From positions 61,905,063 to 61,969,062 of the forward strand of contig OX328097.1 of assembly GCA_946811185.2 (NCBI GenBank): DNA of 64,000 nt. The letters are read 5' to 3'. Both the position numbers and the translations under genes were made by a program. This document shows positions 1-12,818 of the stretch, one piece after another (position 1 is the first letter of the stretch; the number at the start of each line of letters is the position of its first letter). The notes below the pieces were generated by a model, which did not search any database, was not told where the DNA came from, and saw nothing but the letters and a program-made list of their open reading frames with translations. Origin of the DNA: Hippopus hippopus. Lineage: Eukaryota > Mollusca > Bivalvia > Cardiida > Cardiidae.

Positions 1-388
1 AATATACTTTAAGTCTTTTTTAGTCTTTGAGAAAATGCAATTTATTTATTCAGTAGTGAAAGATTTAATGTAGATAATGCGCTCAATCATTAGTGCACCT
101 TACAAGATTTAATCTAATTGACACATTCAGTTCACTTTAAACCTTTACTAAACAATTACGAGTTTGAAAGACGCTATGGAAAAAAAGCTTTTAATAACAT
201 TGTGAGGAAAAAAAAAATGCAGGTTACCAGCATTTTCTCTTATTCTCACAACCGGTGTTCTGTCCTTTTACAGACAAATCTCATCATTTCAGCCACATCT
301 ATATTTTTTCCTCGTCTGCAAATGCTTTCAATTCGGACAGGTCTAAAATTTTGCAGTTTGGTAAAGACATCGATTGCGGATTAGCTAG
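1..388. other. AT-rich flank, no gene seen
   Basis: No splice-consistent exon, RNA gene or recognisable repeat was found. Short open frames here have no recognisable domain. Confidence 0.5.
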
Positions 389-585
389 GTCCGTATTCAC
401 CAACCATTCTCAAGAACATTCTTAGTTTTATTCTCTAGAATTTTCTAAATTTGAAAGTGACACTACTTCTGATTGGCTAAACCATTTGGTTTGGCCAATC
501 AGAAGTTGTGTTACTTTTAAATTTAGAGGATCTTGGAGAATAAGGCTAAGAACGTTCTAAAGAATGGTTGGTGAAAATGGATTCA
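389..585. repeat. Short palindromic inverted-repeat element
   Basis: Two arms of roughly 90 bp face each other. The left end reads ggtccgtattcaccaacc and the right arm ends with its near complement (agaatggttggtgaaaa). The centre is a perfect short palindrome around ccatttggtttggcc. Pieces of the same family occur near 10630, 25970 and 37300. The structure fits a non-autonomous MITE; no target duplication was read with confidence. Confidence 0.65.
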
Positions 586-639
586 GGTTCTCACAACTTA
601 CATTTATCTTTCTCGACTCTGACTGCTTCTGGGTAACCT

Positions 640-765
640 TATCCAGTACCCGACCCTTACGGGTAGTTCCGATAGGTGACCCCACTCATCACGGTATTCG
701 AACCCAGAACTCTTAATTTGAGAGGCTGACGCTTAAACGGCCTACACTGCTGTCGCCCAAAACAC
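640..765 (-). repeat. tRNA-derived SINE-like repeat
   Basis: On the minus strand a B-box-like stretch (gggttcgaatacc, complement at about 693-706) lies in a tRNA-like context, but the cloverleaf is not convincing. This is read as a SINE head, not a tRNA gene. From 766 to about 1628 nothing else was recognised apart from a T-run near 905. Confidence 0.45.
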
Positions 766-2565
766 TTTCAGGCAGTATAAAAGAACCTGGCATTGTTGTG
801 TCAAGGCTCTGAGTTTGACTAGAGTATTTTATAACGTATCTGGATCAGACTACTGACTGGTGATTTTCATCGACGTACATGCGCGAATCGGCGAGAAAAC
901 AACCTTTTTTTTTTTTTGAAGACAGCATTCAATATTATACTGTTGTTGTTACTACCATTGTTGTTGAAGGTGATTCAATTGTCAATCTTAGTTGAAAACA
1001 AGAGAACCCGCGGGATCATGGACCGCTCACAAGTGATAAATAACAACAACTTCGCTAATATTTTTGTGAAAGAGAAAAGTTTTGAAATCCGTAGTCTGAA
1101 AAACACACACATCCTGGTCTTGTCAGTCTGCAAATGCACCGGTGAATTAAGAAGAGAGTCCTAGGTTTCAAACTATGACTAAGACCAATAGTGATCGATG
1201 TGGGAAATCGCAAGAAACACATTCATTACAGCTAATCTATCCGATGAAAACTGTGTCAAAATATGCTTCCAAATTGCTCTTCTGTTCCTTGTTTTTAGAT
1301 TTGACCCTGGACCATCCATGTCAGGCGTGAGAGGCATTACCAGACAAAACAATTCAAAAAGCTTGGAAACATGGAATCTCAGGAGTAAGCAAATTTTTGA
1401 ATAGGATGTAGAGACAAATATGGCCTATTGAGTATAAGCACTGTTTTCATCAGATCTGACCCATTGGCCTTATTCAACACCCTAAATGAGCAATATTTTA
1501 ACTTGACAGAAATACCATAAAGCCAGACTTTCTGACATACATCACGTTGAGGCAGAAGATATATGGTCTTTAAGACTGAATATATGGTTTTCGAAGATTT
1601 AACCACATTACATTTTGTTTTGTCTCTATGGTGCCATATTTCTGCCAGGAGATACGAGATAGCTATCATGATAATTTTACAAAACTATCGCGATAAATGA
1701 AAGTTCCCTGGAAATTTTATCGAGATAGTGAAATGTTTCCTGAAAAAAATATCACGATAAACCTAATATTTTAACGCAAAATTTCTCAATCGAGCACGAA
1801 GCTACGGTGGCACTGAGGTGACATGTGCATTTTTTTTTAATTTTTCTCGTTCCCACGAGATAATAATTCGTTTTCCCGAGTTTTTTTTAATAAAAAAAAT
1901 TGCAAAAAACAAAATTCGTTTTTCCGAGTTTTTTTTTATAAAAAAATCGCAAAAAACAAAATTCGTTTTCCCGAGTTTTTTTTATAAAAAAAATCGCAAA
2001 AAACAAAATTCGTTTTCCCGATTTTTTTTTTTTTTATAAAAAAAATTGCAAAAAACGAAATTCGTTTTCCCGAGTTTTTTTTTTTTTAAATTGCAAAAAA
2101 CAAAATTCGTTTTCCCGAGTTTTTTTTAGAAAAAAAATTGCAAAAAACGAAATATTATCTCGCAAATACAGCCGTGTATGCCTGGTCCAAATGGTTTCCA
2201 GTTTATAATAGCCGTCTATATGCCTGATAAAATTAGGCCCAGGTGCGCTGTCCGTCCGTCTAATGAATCGTCTGCATGTTCTCTGTTCTGCACCTGCCGA
2301 ATTGAAAGTAAATATGAGCCATGCTCTGTGAAAAGGGGCTTAATGCATTTACGAAAAGTATCGAATCATATCAGGCTGCGCAGTCCGCGCAGGCTGATAT
2401 GGGCCGAAACTTTTCGCTATCTTTCGGGCTCTGTAGAGTATCGCCGAAGGACACCCTCACAAAAAATAGCCTTTCGAGGGAGGATTGAACCTAGACTATG
2501 ACCCAAGGTTTCTGGTGCTTATTTTCACCACTAAGCCACGCAGGAGATCCGGTATTTTGTTGTTC

Positions 2566-2845
2566 TATATAGCCTGCAACACGCGAAAAGGGACATTCGG
2601 ACTTTTGCGTAAAATGTCGTCTCGGATCAGCCTGCGCAGTCCGCCCAGGCTAATCCAAGACGACACTTTCCGATTGTATGTGATTTTCTATTTCACGCAA
2701 GTCTACTATATGACAAAATCTAATGTTGACATAAAGTACCGTCTCGGATCAGCCTGCGCGGGCTGCGCAGGCTGATCGCAGGCTGATCAGAAACAACACA
2801 GTGCCCAAATGTCCGAATGCCTCTTCGCGTGTTACAGACCATATT
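2566..2845. mobile_element. MITE with CCTGCAACACGCGAAAAGG ends
   Basis: It has terminal inverted repeats of the form tatagcctgcaacacgcgaa and its complement, with internal palindromes around cagcctgcgc. Relatives are at 18927-19192 and 34998-35225. It lies in the interior of the 1804-4257 element, so it is a third level of nesting. Confidence 0.7.
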
Positions 2846-3122
2846 ATACATACCCAGATGTGTAAGGTTTCCAATCGTCACTTTATCTTGATAGACGACA
2901 ACGGGGAAGCAAGAGGCTACCCATCGTGATGTTAACAGGGCCCTTTGCTGTTATCACTCGAATCTGTTGGAGGTTTGTGAAAGTAATAATAATTTGTTTT
3001 CAGTACCCTCTTTTTTCGTCAAAAGACTGCTTTTTTATGAAAGCTGGTATGCAAGACAACTCTCAAAGAACTTTTAGCAATTCCACAGGAATAGAAACAC
3101 GCACCAGACCAGTCGTTGACAA

Positions 3123-3386
3123 ATGAGCCATGCTCTGACAAGAGGCGGATTAATGCATTCCCGTGATCCATGGTACCATGGTACCAAGCAAGCCATCACA
3201 TTCTTGTGAATCGCTAATATCCACTTTAAAAAAAAAATAATAATCATTAGATAGACTGGTCCTTGGGCATACAGAAAATTGACTGATAGCGAAAAGTTTC
3301 GGCACAGGTCAGTCTGCGCGGACTGTGCAGGCTGATCTGGGTCGATACTGTTCGCAGGGGAATTAAGCCCCATTTTCACAGAGCAG
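3123..3386. mobile_element. MITE of the ATGAGCCATGCTCTG family
   Basis: The left end is atgagccatgctctg; the right end carries the complementary ttttcacagagca. Internally there is a hairpin around gtctgcgcggactgtgcagg. Half-copies of the same family form the inner edges of the fold-back arms near 2316-2424 and 3604-3715. From 3410 to 3575 there is a further palindrome (gtttgacacagt and its complement). Confidence 0.6.
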
Positions 3387-5517
3387 CAAAATGTCCATTC
3401 TAGACTCTATCAGTTGTTTGACACAGTACAGTGGATGTTATAGATCCACAATTAGGTGATGTCCTCCTTGGTATCATGGATCACGGAGATGCATCAAGCC
3501 CCCTTTTCACAGACATCACCTAATGTTGGATCTATAACATCCATTGTGTCAAACAACTAATAGAGCCTTAATGTAGAATGGTCCTTTGACATGCAGAAAA
3601 TTTAAAGATAGCAAAAAGTTTCGGCCCATGTCAGCCTGCGCGGACTGCGCAGCCTGATATGATTCGATACTTTTCGTAAATGCATTAAGCCCCTTTTCAC
3701 AGAGCATGGCTCATATTTACTTTCAATTTGGCAGGCGCAGAACAGAGAACATGCAGACGATTCATTAGACGGTCGGACAGCGCACCTGGGCCTAATTTTA
3801 TCAGGCATATAGACGGCTATTATAAACTGGAAACCATTTGGACTAAGCATACACGGCTGTATTTGTAGATTCAGTAGAAAGATAATATGGCTAAATGTAT
3901 ACAACACAAAAAGGAGGATTTGAATTCGTAGGGAGAATCTGATTTGATGATTATGTCGTTACCACGACTTACTATCTCGTTCGAACGACATAATGGATGA
4001 CTTTGATTGGCTGATTAACTCGTGGGAACGAGATAATATTTCGTTTTTTGCAATTTTTTTTATAAAAAAAAAAAAAACTCGGGAAAACAAATTTTGTTTT
4101 TTGCAATTTTTTTTATAAAAAAAAAACTCGGGAAAACGAATTTTGTTTTTTGCAATTTTTTTTATAAAAAAAAAACTCGGGAAAACGAATTATTATCTCG
4201 TGGGAACGAGAAAAATAAAAAAAAAAAAAAATGCACATGTCACCTCAGTGCCACCGTACGAAGCTGACATGCAAGATAAAATTATCGTGATAGTTCTATC
4301 CGTTTCTCGATATCTATAAATAGAAAATTTATCATTTGGATGAACTCGGTAGTTTTTTACTTCACAAGATTGCAGTAAGTAATCAAAGCGTTGAGAACCC
4401 TGAAGTGGTATTTGTCAAGGAAGCCATTGTGTGGAATTAATAATTTGAAAGAAAAAGAAAAATATTATTCAAATATTGGCTTGAAAGTAAACGTTCTAAG
4501 CAAATGAATACCTTTTTTAGTTGAAGGGAGAGTACTCATGACAAAGTTACGATTATTTGTGTATTGGTGGTCTCCCTTTGATCATTAGGAGTCAGGAGTA
4601 ACGTCTCTTGACAGTAGGATGCATGATGGATAGAGAGAGAAACCAAGTGAATATATCGAATAAAATTAAGTTTGTACCTGAAAACTATTATTTGAAATAT
4701 CTTTTAGCCGTTAACATTTAATTCCCAACATCACAATCAATTATTTCGATCTATAAATATTCATGTCCCATTAAATGGAGTAGCGCGCAATCATTGGATG
4801 AACAAGCCATGGGACGAACTGGTTTTGGAACGAAAAAGCCCAGGACCAAATGATCGGTAGAAATATTTTGTATCATTGCGCCAATAGAAGGCTATGAGCG
4901 AGTGAAGCTATTTTCAATCAAAAATTAGTATATCCACGATCGAAGGCCCCACCCAGTGTATTTTAACATGCCATTTCCAATTACATATCTGAGTGCTACC
5001 GAAAAACTCATTTGTCTGAGAAAAAATGAGTTTAATTGGGTTTATTTCCTTCGGCTTTGCACAAAATACGATACATGGTCTTCAAAATTCAATATTGAAC
5101 TCATAGTGGTATTGTCTTCGACAAATACCACAAAAATTCGAATCATTAACAATTGTAGCTTAATTGGTAAATTTTGACAAGACTCGAAATGAACAGTGGT
5201 CTGTAAAATCACAGAGACGACTCGAAATGTCTCCTACGAACACTTTAAAACCATTCAGGGAAAAGGAGAATTCATAAGGTTGTAGACGAAGATGTTCCAA
5301 AACCGTACCTAATTATAGATATCGTGAAAGTCAGTTATGGGCACGAAAGCAAAAAAAAAAAAATCATGATAACAGTTAGAATCATGTATCGCGATATTTT
5401 TATCGTGAAAACTTTTATTATCTAGATAATATTTCCAGGAAAGTTTGTTTTCTCATGATAGTTCTCTTAAATTATCGCAATAACTATCTTGTATCTCGCG
5501 GCAGAAATATGCCACCA

Positions 5518-7267
5518 TATGTCTCAACTAAGCAATTTTTTATACTAAATTGGGATTTCAACAAGACGAAATCCTGCCAAAGTGTCAAGAATGGGGTAAA
5601 ACCGTAGCAGGTAGATTGCTTTCGATAACGTAGACCGGTAGATTTTCGTCCAAACTGATTTATATGTTCAGGATATAGAATTATAAAGGGCCCTCAGTAG
5701 ATAATCGCTTATAAATTCGTCAATTTTAATTATTGAAAATTATCTCGAGAAAATTCAATTGAGGCTCTTTCAAATGAGCTAAGTTTTATAAATTTTATTG
5801 AAAAAAAAAGACTTTGGTCTTTCTTTCACTTTGAGCTGCAAGTTTGATTTTTACTCATAGATCTACAAGATATCAAGAGCGAAATCCTCAGTATGTTCCA
5901 TGAAGACTTGTGATATGTTAACTGAATACATCTTTTTCGAACAATTGATATACGAGATGGTGATTTAGTTATTCAAAACCGGATCGGCTCAAATATATAT
6001 AACTGTAAACGACATAACTTCATGAAAAATATGTCGAATAAGTTCCGTGAAGATTGATAGAAAATATAGTCCTTTACATCAAAATATATTTTTTTTTTTT
6101 AAGTTTGAATTAAAAAAAAAAATGATCCATGCTCTTGAAAGGTATGTGTGTGTATCTGTGTATCTGCAATGTATCCCGCATTACGCGCAGGCTGACATAG
6201 GTCGAAACTTTTTACTATTTGTAAATTTACTGCATGTCAAAGGACCATTCTATCTCCTCATTTAGTTGGTTATCAATCAAAATGAACTTTATGGATCGAT
6301 GATTACGTGATCAAGGCTCAGTGTAATCAGGGATCTTATATGTGTATATAAGATCCCAGATGTAATGCAGCACTAAAATGTTTTTTTTTTAGCCTCAGTG
6401 GGCCTCTTTAGTTTTTTTTTATGCCGTATATCAAAATTCCATGTAAAACAATGAGAAATACCGCTAGCTGTATTTTTCGTTGTTGTCGTATAAACTGTAC
6501 GATTACACTCAGGGAAAGAAGTGCTATTTTAGGCGTTAAAATAAAAAAAACGAAAATAGTTCTGCACAGTGGTGTTATTCACTGTGAAATCCCAGTAATT
6601 CACTGATAGGAATATAATAAATCCTAGTAATCGACGCGTGGTATTGACCACATGCCCTTCCCACAGGTCTTTGCAAAATTCTGGCGCGAAATCTAAAAAT
6701 ACCGCAAGAGGCTACATAACACGTTTAGGAAATACCACTGATTTTTTTCTCTACTTTTTTTTTGTCTTTATTCTTTCCTGATGATTTTTCAGCCATCGCC
6801 TCGCTAAATTTAGCGCTTTAGTTCAATGAGATAACAAAAATCTTAACAGCTACCTTGAAATCACCTGTTGCCAGAGCATGGCTTAAATGTACTAGAGTAA
6901 ACAAGAGGTACTTTTTCACAACGGAAAACAAACGTCGAATGACGGATGATGGATTTTCACAAAGGCTCAATCTTGAGCACTTAAGTTTCAGCTTAGTTTT
7001 ATATTATATCCCTGTATCAAGTCGTTGACAGAACTGGTTATACATGTAATTCGATTCCTGTGTTTAAACGACTCTGACAAAAAAGCAGCATCTTTTAAAT
7101 ATTCCAACCACCGACAGAAGGTCAATGGAAAGTCGTCATCCATACAACTAAAGCGAAATCTGTTCATTACTGAACTATCTGTAGATATGATCAGTTTTAT
7201 TGGCAAATGATACAACAATGGTATAAAGGAATGAAAATTAAGTTTCCTATTGTACGCACTACATACA
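5518..7267. other. Intergenic AT-rich stretch
   Basis: No gene was recognised. About 6120-6270 carries a degraded piece of the ATGAGCCATGCTCTG MITE family. At 6330-6357 there is a short palindrome (ggatcttatat and its complement). The remainder holds nothing recognisable. Confidence 0.5.
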
Positions 7268-7777
7268 TATGAGCCATGCTCTGGCTAAAGGGGGCTTAAT
7301 GCGTCCCCGTGATGCATTCTACAAAGCAAGTCATCACGTTATTATGGATCCATTATATCCATTTTGTATAACAAACGACTGAATCATGAGGTAGAATGAT
7401 CCTTTGACATGAAAACATCTTGAAGATAGCGAAAAGTTTCGGCCCATGTCAGCCTGCGCGAAATGCGCAGGCTGACATGGGTCGATACTTTTCGCAAATG
7501 CATTAAACACCTTTTCACAGAGCATGGCTCATATTATATAATGGAGCCACGCTGTGAAAAGCGGTTTAATGCATCGTCCAAGGTCAGCCTGCTCAGTTCG
7601 CGTATCGAAACTGTTTGTTTTTTGTAAATTTTCTGCGTGTCCAAGGACCATTCTACCACATGGTTCAGTTGGCTGATAGACACAATGGATTCTGTGGATC
7701 CATAATTATATGATAACTTGCTTTGTATAATGCAGTACAGATGTGCCTTAAGCCCTATTTGTCAGAGCATGGCTCTT
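7268..7777. mobile_element. Two adjacent MITEs of the ATGAGCCATGCTCTG family
   Basis: Copy one spans about 7268-7534 and has both ends (atgagccatgctctg and cagagcatggctcat). Copy two (about 7538-7777) follows within a few bases and is more degraded. Both have a central hairpin of the cagcctgcgcg type. Confidence 0.65.
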
Positions 7778-9301
7778 ATGAAACCTGATATAGTATATAA
7801 TGAATAGAACAAGCAGAGAAGCGGGAAAAGAAGAACACATTTGTTGATAACAATGTGGGAGAAGAATCAGCTGCTCGAAGAGTGCAATTTCCCCCTTTTT
7901 TTCCCACAACATTTTTCCTACAATGTTGACAAACGATTTTCGTTTCACTTCCCTTTATATTTGTGTCCACTATATAACCTATAAAAGTACTCGTTAGCTC
8001 GAGAACTGGCGAGTACGGTTAGCTGTTATTTTTGTAACTATTTATTTCAATGTCATCCTATATCCTTCTTCGGCCCATTTCGGGTGTATCATATGATCTT
8101 CGAGAATTGGTGTGGTGATCTTATTCCATCTCTGAAAAAGATACGGGAAATTCTACGGATAAAGCGAATACAAACGAAGAGATTTATTAGTTTGAATAAT
8201 CAGGGTATTTCGACTGTCGTAAAAAGCATTCAAAAGAAAGTTGGGAAAGAAAACAAAACTGTACAAATACATTTCAGTACTTGTTTTCAGTAATGGAAAA
8301 TTCGAATACTCATGTTTAAAACATGAGTATTCGAGTTTTCCATCATTGAAAACAAATATTAAAAAATGTTAACACTCTCCGAAATTTTTGGTCCGGTTGA
8401 AGGTACATCATTTACTTATTTTTTCAAAGCGTTGTTGGCACTGTCGTGTTCTTTGTTTGTTTTTTCGAGTTTTCAAAAGTACTGATGTTTTGTCTGGACG
8501 ACCATTGCACATATACAGTGCACATGCACGTCTGGCGTTTTCTTTTATACTCGCACAAAGACAGACACTCCTTCCAAGCCACTTGCTATTTTTCAAAAAT
8601 AAAGTAACAAAAATCTTCAGCGATAGAAGAAAGATGGTCCTTCTTCGAACTAACACGAGCATAAAATGACATTGGGAAGAATATGGAGAAAAAAAATGTA
8701 ATAATTGTTCTATATGCTCTTGTTGCAATCAAAACTACCACCACTTTATTTTACAAACATAGTCCTTTCCGTAAATATCTTGGATTAACAATGGAATCGA
8801 ATTATTGCATCTTCGAAACATCAAAATTTTACTACTGAATTTATTTCTATGGTATTTGATAAACGTCTACTCATCCTTGTAGTATACACCAAGTGTCTCA
8901 TATTGGGGTCTTCCATGGCTCAGCAGTAAAGGTGCTTGCTTTGTAAACAGGAAATCGATTTCGGCGCTGATCATGTGGGAGAATCTTTTGGCAAGATAAC
9001 CCAGAGCATCAGCCTAAAGTCTAAACGTATCTGTTTAAAATCGATTGAGAAACAAGTTCTTACAACTTATACTAATCTCTCTCGATTCTGCTTCCTGAAA
9101 ACTACATCAGTACTCGTGCCGCATGCGTGGACCAATGTATGGTCCCAAAGTTGACACCAGCCTAGAACTGGGGAAATCAATAGAAGGCATAAACAGAGCA
9201 TTGACACCATAATCTGACTGAAACACCCCTGCAAGCCACGAAAACACCATTAATGTTTATAATGATAATGATAATAATAATAATAAGAAACACCACCAAA
9301 C
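7778..9301. other. Region 3' of the SLC6 exons; contains an 80-bp palindrome
   Basis: Positions 8281-8357 form a near-perfect hairpin (ttttcagtaatggaaaa and its complement around catgtttaaaacatg). The missing C-terminal SLC6 exon should lie here, but no exon with a matching phase could be found. Confidence 0.5.
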
Positions 9302-9472
9302 CTCTCTGAAAGAACCACTTGAGCTACAGAAATGCACGAGAAGTGTAATTGGTATACACAATGTTGAGGAAAAGATGAACATGACTCCAATTGCTGTTGC
9401 CCAAGTAGGATACTCATAGGTCGAACTGAACTTTAGTGGCTTGAAAGAGGAAATCTCAAACCAGAATATACC
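9302..9472 (-). CDS. SLC6 symporter, exon 12 (TM11 and TM12)
   Basis: 171 nt, 57 codons, phase 0 on both sides, acceptor ttttgcag, donor GAG|GTTTGG. Includes YEYPTWATAIGVMF, the motif between TM11 and TM12, and a TM12 helix ending SSSGSFRE. The short C-tail exon that should follow was not found. Confidence 0.85.
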
Positions 9473-10705
9473 CTGCAAAATGTTCGGTATATAGTATTGT
9501 TTATGAACATAATTATTTTGGCCTGCATATTAACCATTTAACTGCTAAATTAACAAAATAAATATTTCCAGTTAAACTCGAGGATAACGATTTATCACAT
9601 ATAGTTATAATCTCCCTTGTTTTCAGTGTAAGTAATATACATGTATTAGATGAAGCCAATACGAGCTTTCTTGCGAGTTTAAGCTGAGATTTTGAGACGT
9701 CGAAGAAAACTAGATAGATCTATATGTATATAATATTTACATACTCTTTTTAAGTGTATTAAACCAACGACTTATCTGTCCATTATTTACATGGACTTGT
9801 CATTCAATTAATATCAATTTCAGTGACGCTTAAGTTGGTATCATCACTAATGATAATATCAGTTTTTACAGTAACGACACAATGCTTTGCCGGAATATCT
9901 TTTCTATACATTAAAAAGATAAACAATATGCTTCATATGAAAAAGATAAACAATATGCTTCATAGATTTTCTGAAAAAATTGTTATCTAGGTTTTTTGTA
10001 CTTGTAGTAGACTTTGAGCGTCCGGTTTTATTTCTTCGTTTGATTATTCTAAAACCTATACAATAAACAAAATAATATACTGCATGCATTTAATATCATG
10101 AATATCATGAATTTGTCATTGAACATACCTCGTATAGTTAGTTTTCAATGAAAAAACTACACGGTTGCTGTTGGTTATCCTCTATATATTGCATGAGACC
10201 AAATAGATACTTAAATACATGTATAGTAATTTTAGCTAGGAAGATACTGATGTCGTTTTTACCACCCAACATCAATTCAGTTTTATGCTAAAACCCAAGA
10301 CTAGCTATCTGATTGGCTAAGACAATGTGTCTAAACCAATATGTTGACTAACTAGGAATTCATGATGATAATAAATTTAAGATGGTCTTTGAATACGTCC
10401 CCAGGCCTAGTTTTACCATTTGGTTGCTCAGCGCTACTCAAGGACCTTTTGAGGGCAGTGTAAATCAAGATCAGACTGAAACAAACATGCAGTCTGATCT
10501 TGATCTAAGCTGTCCGACAAGGAGACATTTTTCACCACTAATATCTTTCACATACTTTTGGGCTTTTACTATCGATTTGAAAGTTTTATTTAATCTATTT
10601 AGCAGGTTAATGGTTGAGCTTTCATGTACCTGGGTCCGTATTCACCAACCATTCTTATAACCATTCTCAGTCTTATTCTTAAGATTTTTCGAAACTCGAA
10701 AGTAA
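9473..10705. other. SLC6 intron 11, proximal part
   Basis: Holds a 27-bp direct duplication at about 9913-9965 (aaaaagataaacaatatgct twice). About 10425-10625 is a reverse copy of the TTAACCCTTA MITE family with the tgcagtctgatcttgat hairpin. Otherwise no feature was recognised. Confidence 0.5.
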
Positions 10706-11450
10706 AACCCCTGTCACACTAGGGCGGCGATCTTACGGCGTCCTGGACGAAATGCAGAACGCCAGAGTACGCGCAGTACGATCGCAAGCATCGTTACAGC
10801 AACGCAGTAGCAACGCCGGTAGATGCATCGGGATTGCCTAGAACGCAGCGCGACGGCGCGCACTTCGAGCATGCACAAAACAAACGCCGTTGCTCGGCGT
10901 TCTGATACGGGAACAGCGGGATCACTGTAAGGTCGCCTTTGCAGAGCAGTAATGTTTCCGACAACGCCATAGGAGCTCCGCCGGCGAGCATAGAGGTCGC
11001 AGCGCAAACGCTGTGGTTATCGGTAGCGCTTGCACGGAGATTGTGTGGCGTTCTCTCAAATGTGAGTCTCTAAGTACTGAGCTTACACTGCGCGTCAACG
11101 GAGAGTTATTCTATTTTACTGCACTCTACGACCGTTCTGAAGCGCCGGCTATCAATGTGCTTCCAAGGCGCTTCTCCCGCGTCCATCGGTTTTTGCATGA
11201 CAAAAACGAACGTTAGACAAAGTATGCAAATAAAAATTCATTTCACAATGACATGCATACGCTAGCAAGCCGGGTTACTCATGGTTGATGTCGTGACGGT
11301 GGTTGACTAGCCCAGTGTGAGGGCTTTGGAAACGCCGTGAAAGTTCATTGCACACAGTGTGAGCACGTAATAGCGCAGTGCACGTAGTGGAAGTGCCATG
11401 AGAGTGCAGAGAATCGCCAAGAAGAGCTCCGTAGCTCAGCCGATTTCTAT
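10706..11450. repeat. GC-rich interspersed repeat in SLC6 intron
   Basis: Begins cccctgtcacactagggcgg and has a loose inverse near 11310 (cccagtgtgagggctt). It is CpG-rich against an AT-rich background. Open frames here are compositional. It is probably a captured or inverted-repeat interspersed element; function unknown. Confidence 0.4.
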
Positions 11451-11641
11451 CCGATTGTTATAGTCATTACGACAGGATTCCTTCCTTTGTCACCGTTGAA
11501 CAATTTTCCAAACGTTTATGTGGAACTGACTCCAAAAAAAAAAAAAGAAACAGAAAATGGCTCAGAAATCATGGATAGACGCACTGGCCGCCGTCATACA
11601 ATTTTAACGATGTTTAAAACGGTGTTTAACACCAAACAAAC

Positions 11642-11742
11642 CTGAGCAATCAGTGGTGCCAAATATTTCCAGCAGACCTTCATCCACGGGCTGAACCGCC
11701 GGCCTGTCATGATTTTTAACGCGTCGTAGAACCTGTCAGCTC
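11642..11742 (-). CDS. SLC6 symporter, exon 11
   Basis: 101 nt, phase 1 to phase 0. Encodes GADRFYDALKIMTGRR, then WMKVCWKYLAPLIAQ, the conserved segment between TM10 and TM11. The 5-kb intron before it is mainly tandem repeat. Confidence 0.88.
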
Positions 11743-11859
11743 CTTTTAACAAAGTACAAATACAATTATTTGCGTGATAGGCGACATTTGAAAGCATCGT
11801 TGGAAAATGAGCAGTACATGTGATAATTTCCCACAATGTTTTCCATATTATCAATGTAC

Positions 11860-12420
11860 CACTTTCCTTTTATTCGTATTTCCCTCAAGTTCCCTTCTCA
11901 TATGAACACTTTCCTTTCCATCAATATATAACTTTTTTTTTTTCAAATCTCCATATTTTCCTTTCTCAAATATCTAATTTTCCTTTCCATCAAAACTTTA
12001 CATTTCCTTTCCTTCGAATATTCACATTTTTCCTTTCCTTCACATGTTTACATTTTTCCTTTCCACAAAATAATTATATTTTCCTTTCCTTCGAATATTT
12101 TTCATTTCTTTTTATATTCAAATATTAACATTTTTCTTTCCATCAAGTATTTATATTTTCTTTTTCTCCAAATATTTACATTTTCCTTTCCTTCAGATAT
12201 TTACGTTTTCCTCTACTTCAGATATCTTTTATCTCCTTTCCTTTATATACGAGTACTTACATTTTCCTTTGCTACATTTGCATTTGCTACATTTTCATCC
12301 TTCATGTATTGGAATTTTTCTTTCTTTTAGATATTTACATTTTGCCTTTATTTACATTTTATTTTCTTGAAATATTTACATTTTCCTTCATTCAAATTAT
12401 TAATTTTCCTCCTGTCATTT
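11860..12420. repeat. Pyrimidine-rich degenerate tandem repeat
   Basis: Imperfect units of about 25-35 bp built on atatttacattttcctttcc. Open frames across it come from composition only. Confidence 0.6.
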
Positions 12421-12818
12421 TTTTTCCCTTTCTCAAAACAGGCACCCCTTTTGTTACCACTGTAAGTTACGGATAGGTTTGGAAAAATACTATACAATTT
12501 TGGTTTAAGGTACTTTGAAAACAAGTAATCATAATGATAAGAAGGGGCTTTTGCGGACAGCATAGATCAAGATCAGACTGCACAGAACGTGCAGTCTGAT
12601 CTTGGATCTATACTGTTCGCTTATTTAGTTAAGCTTATAAGAGTTCTGAGTTTAAATGTATTTTCAGCCGGCGAAAGAGGTCGAGTTTAAATATTTGTTC
12701 CTAGAAAAAGTAAAGGAACCCACATGTCACAATACCGTACTTATTCTATTAAACCATAAAGCGTTCTATAATTAATGTTACTATTGGTACCATGTTTAAA
12801 ACGGAAAACAATTCGAAA

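Larger units (their letters stand above)
1804..4257. mobile_element. Fold-back element with about 620-650 bp arms and 8-bp target duplication
   Basis: The element begins acggtggcactgaggtgaca and ends with its complement. The arms run 1804-2424 and 3604-4257. Both sides carry the identical 8 bp acgaagct (1796-1803 and 4258-4265). Two related copies of the host repeat show a single acgaagct at this point (near 26626 on plus, near 34608 in reverse), which are empty sites. Each arm contains A/T-rich repeats of about 60 bp, more in the left arm than in the right. An 8-bp duplication suggests a hAT- or P-like transposase supplied in trans; that class call is inference. No coding capacity was seen. 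Confidence 0.8.
1629..5517. mobile_element. Inverted-repeat element, family A, interrupted by insertion
   Basis: The left end reads tggtgccatatttctgcc and the right end is the inverse (ggcagaaatatgccacca), so the outer element spans about 3.9 kb including the nested 1804-4257 insertion. Without that insertion it would be about 1.4 kb. Two truncated relatives occur at about 26427-26850 (same orientation) and 34118-34710 (reverse). No transposase was seen. No clean target duplication was found. Confidence 0.6.

Noticed and set aside
8388..8728. Overlapping frames on both strands as a gene
   Set aside because: No domain, no splice context; they lie 3' of the SLC6 exons in AT-rich DNA.
9100..9175. 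C-terminal exon of the SLC6 gene (LGPYIGPRMRHEY-like frame)
   Set aside because: The only nearby acceptor (ccagttctag) gives a phase that does not match the phase-0 end of exon 12; the match is weak.
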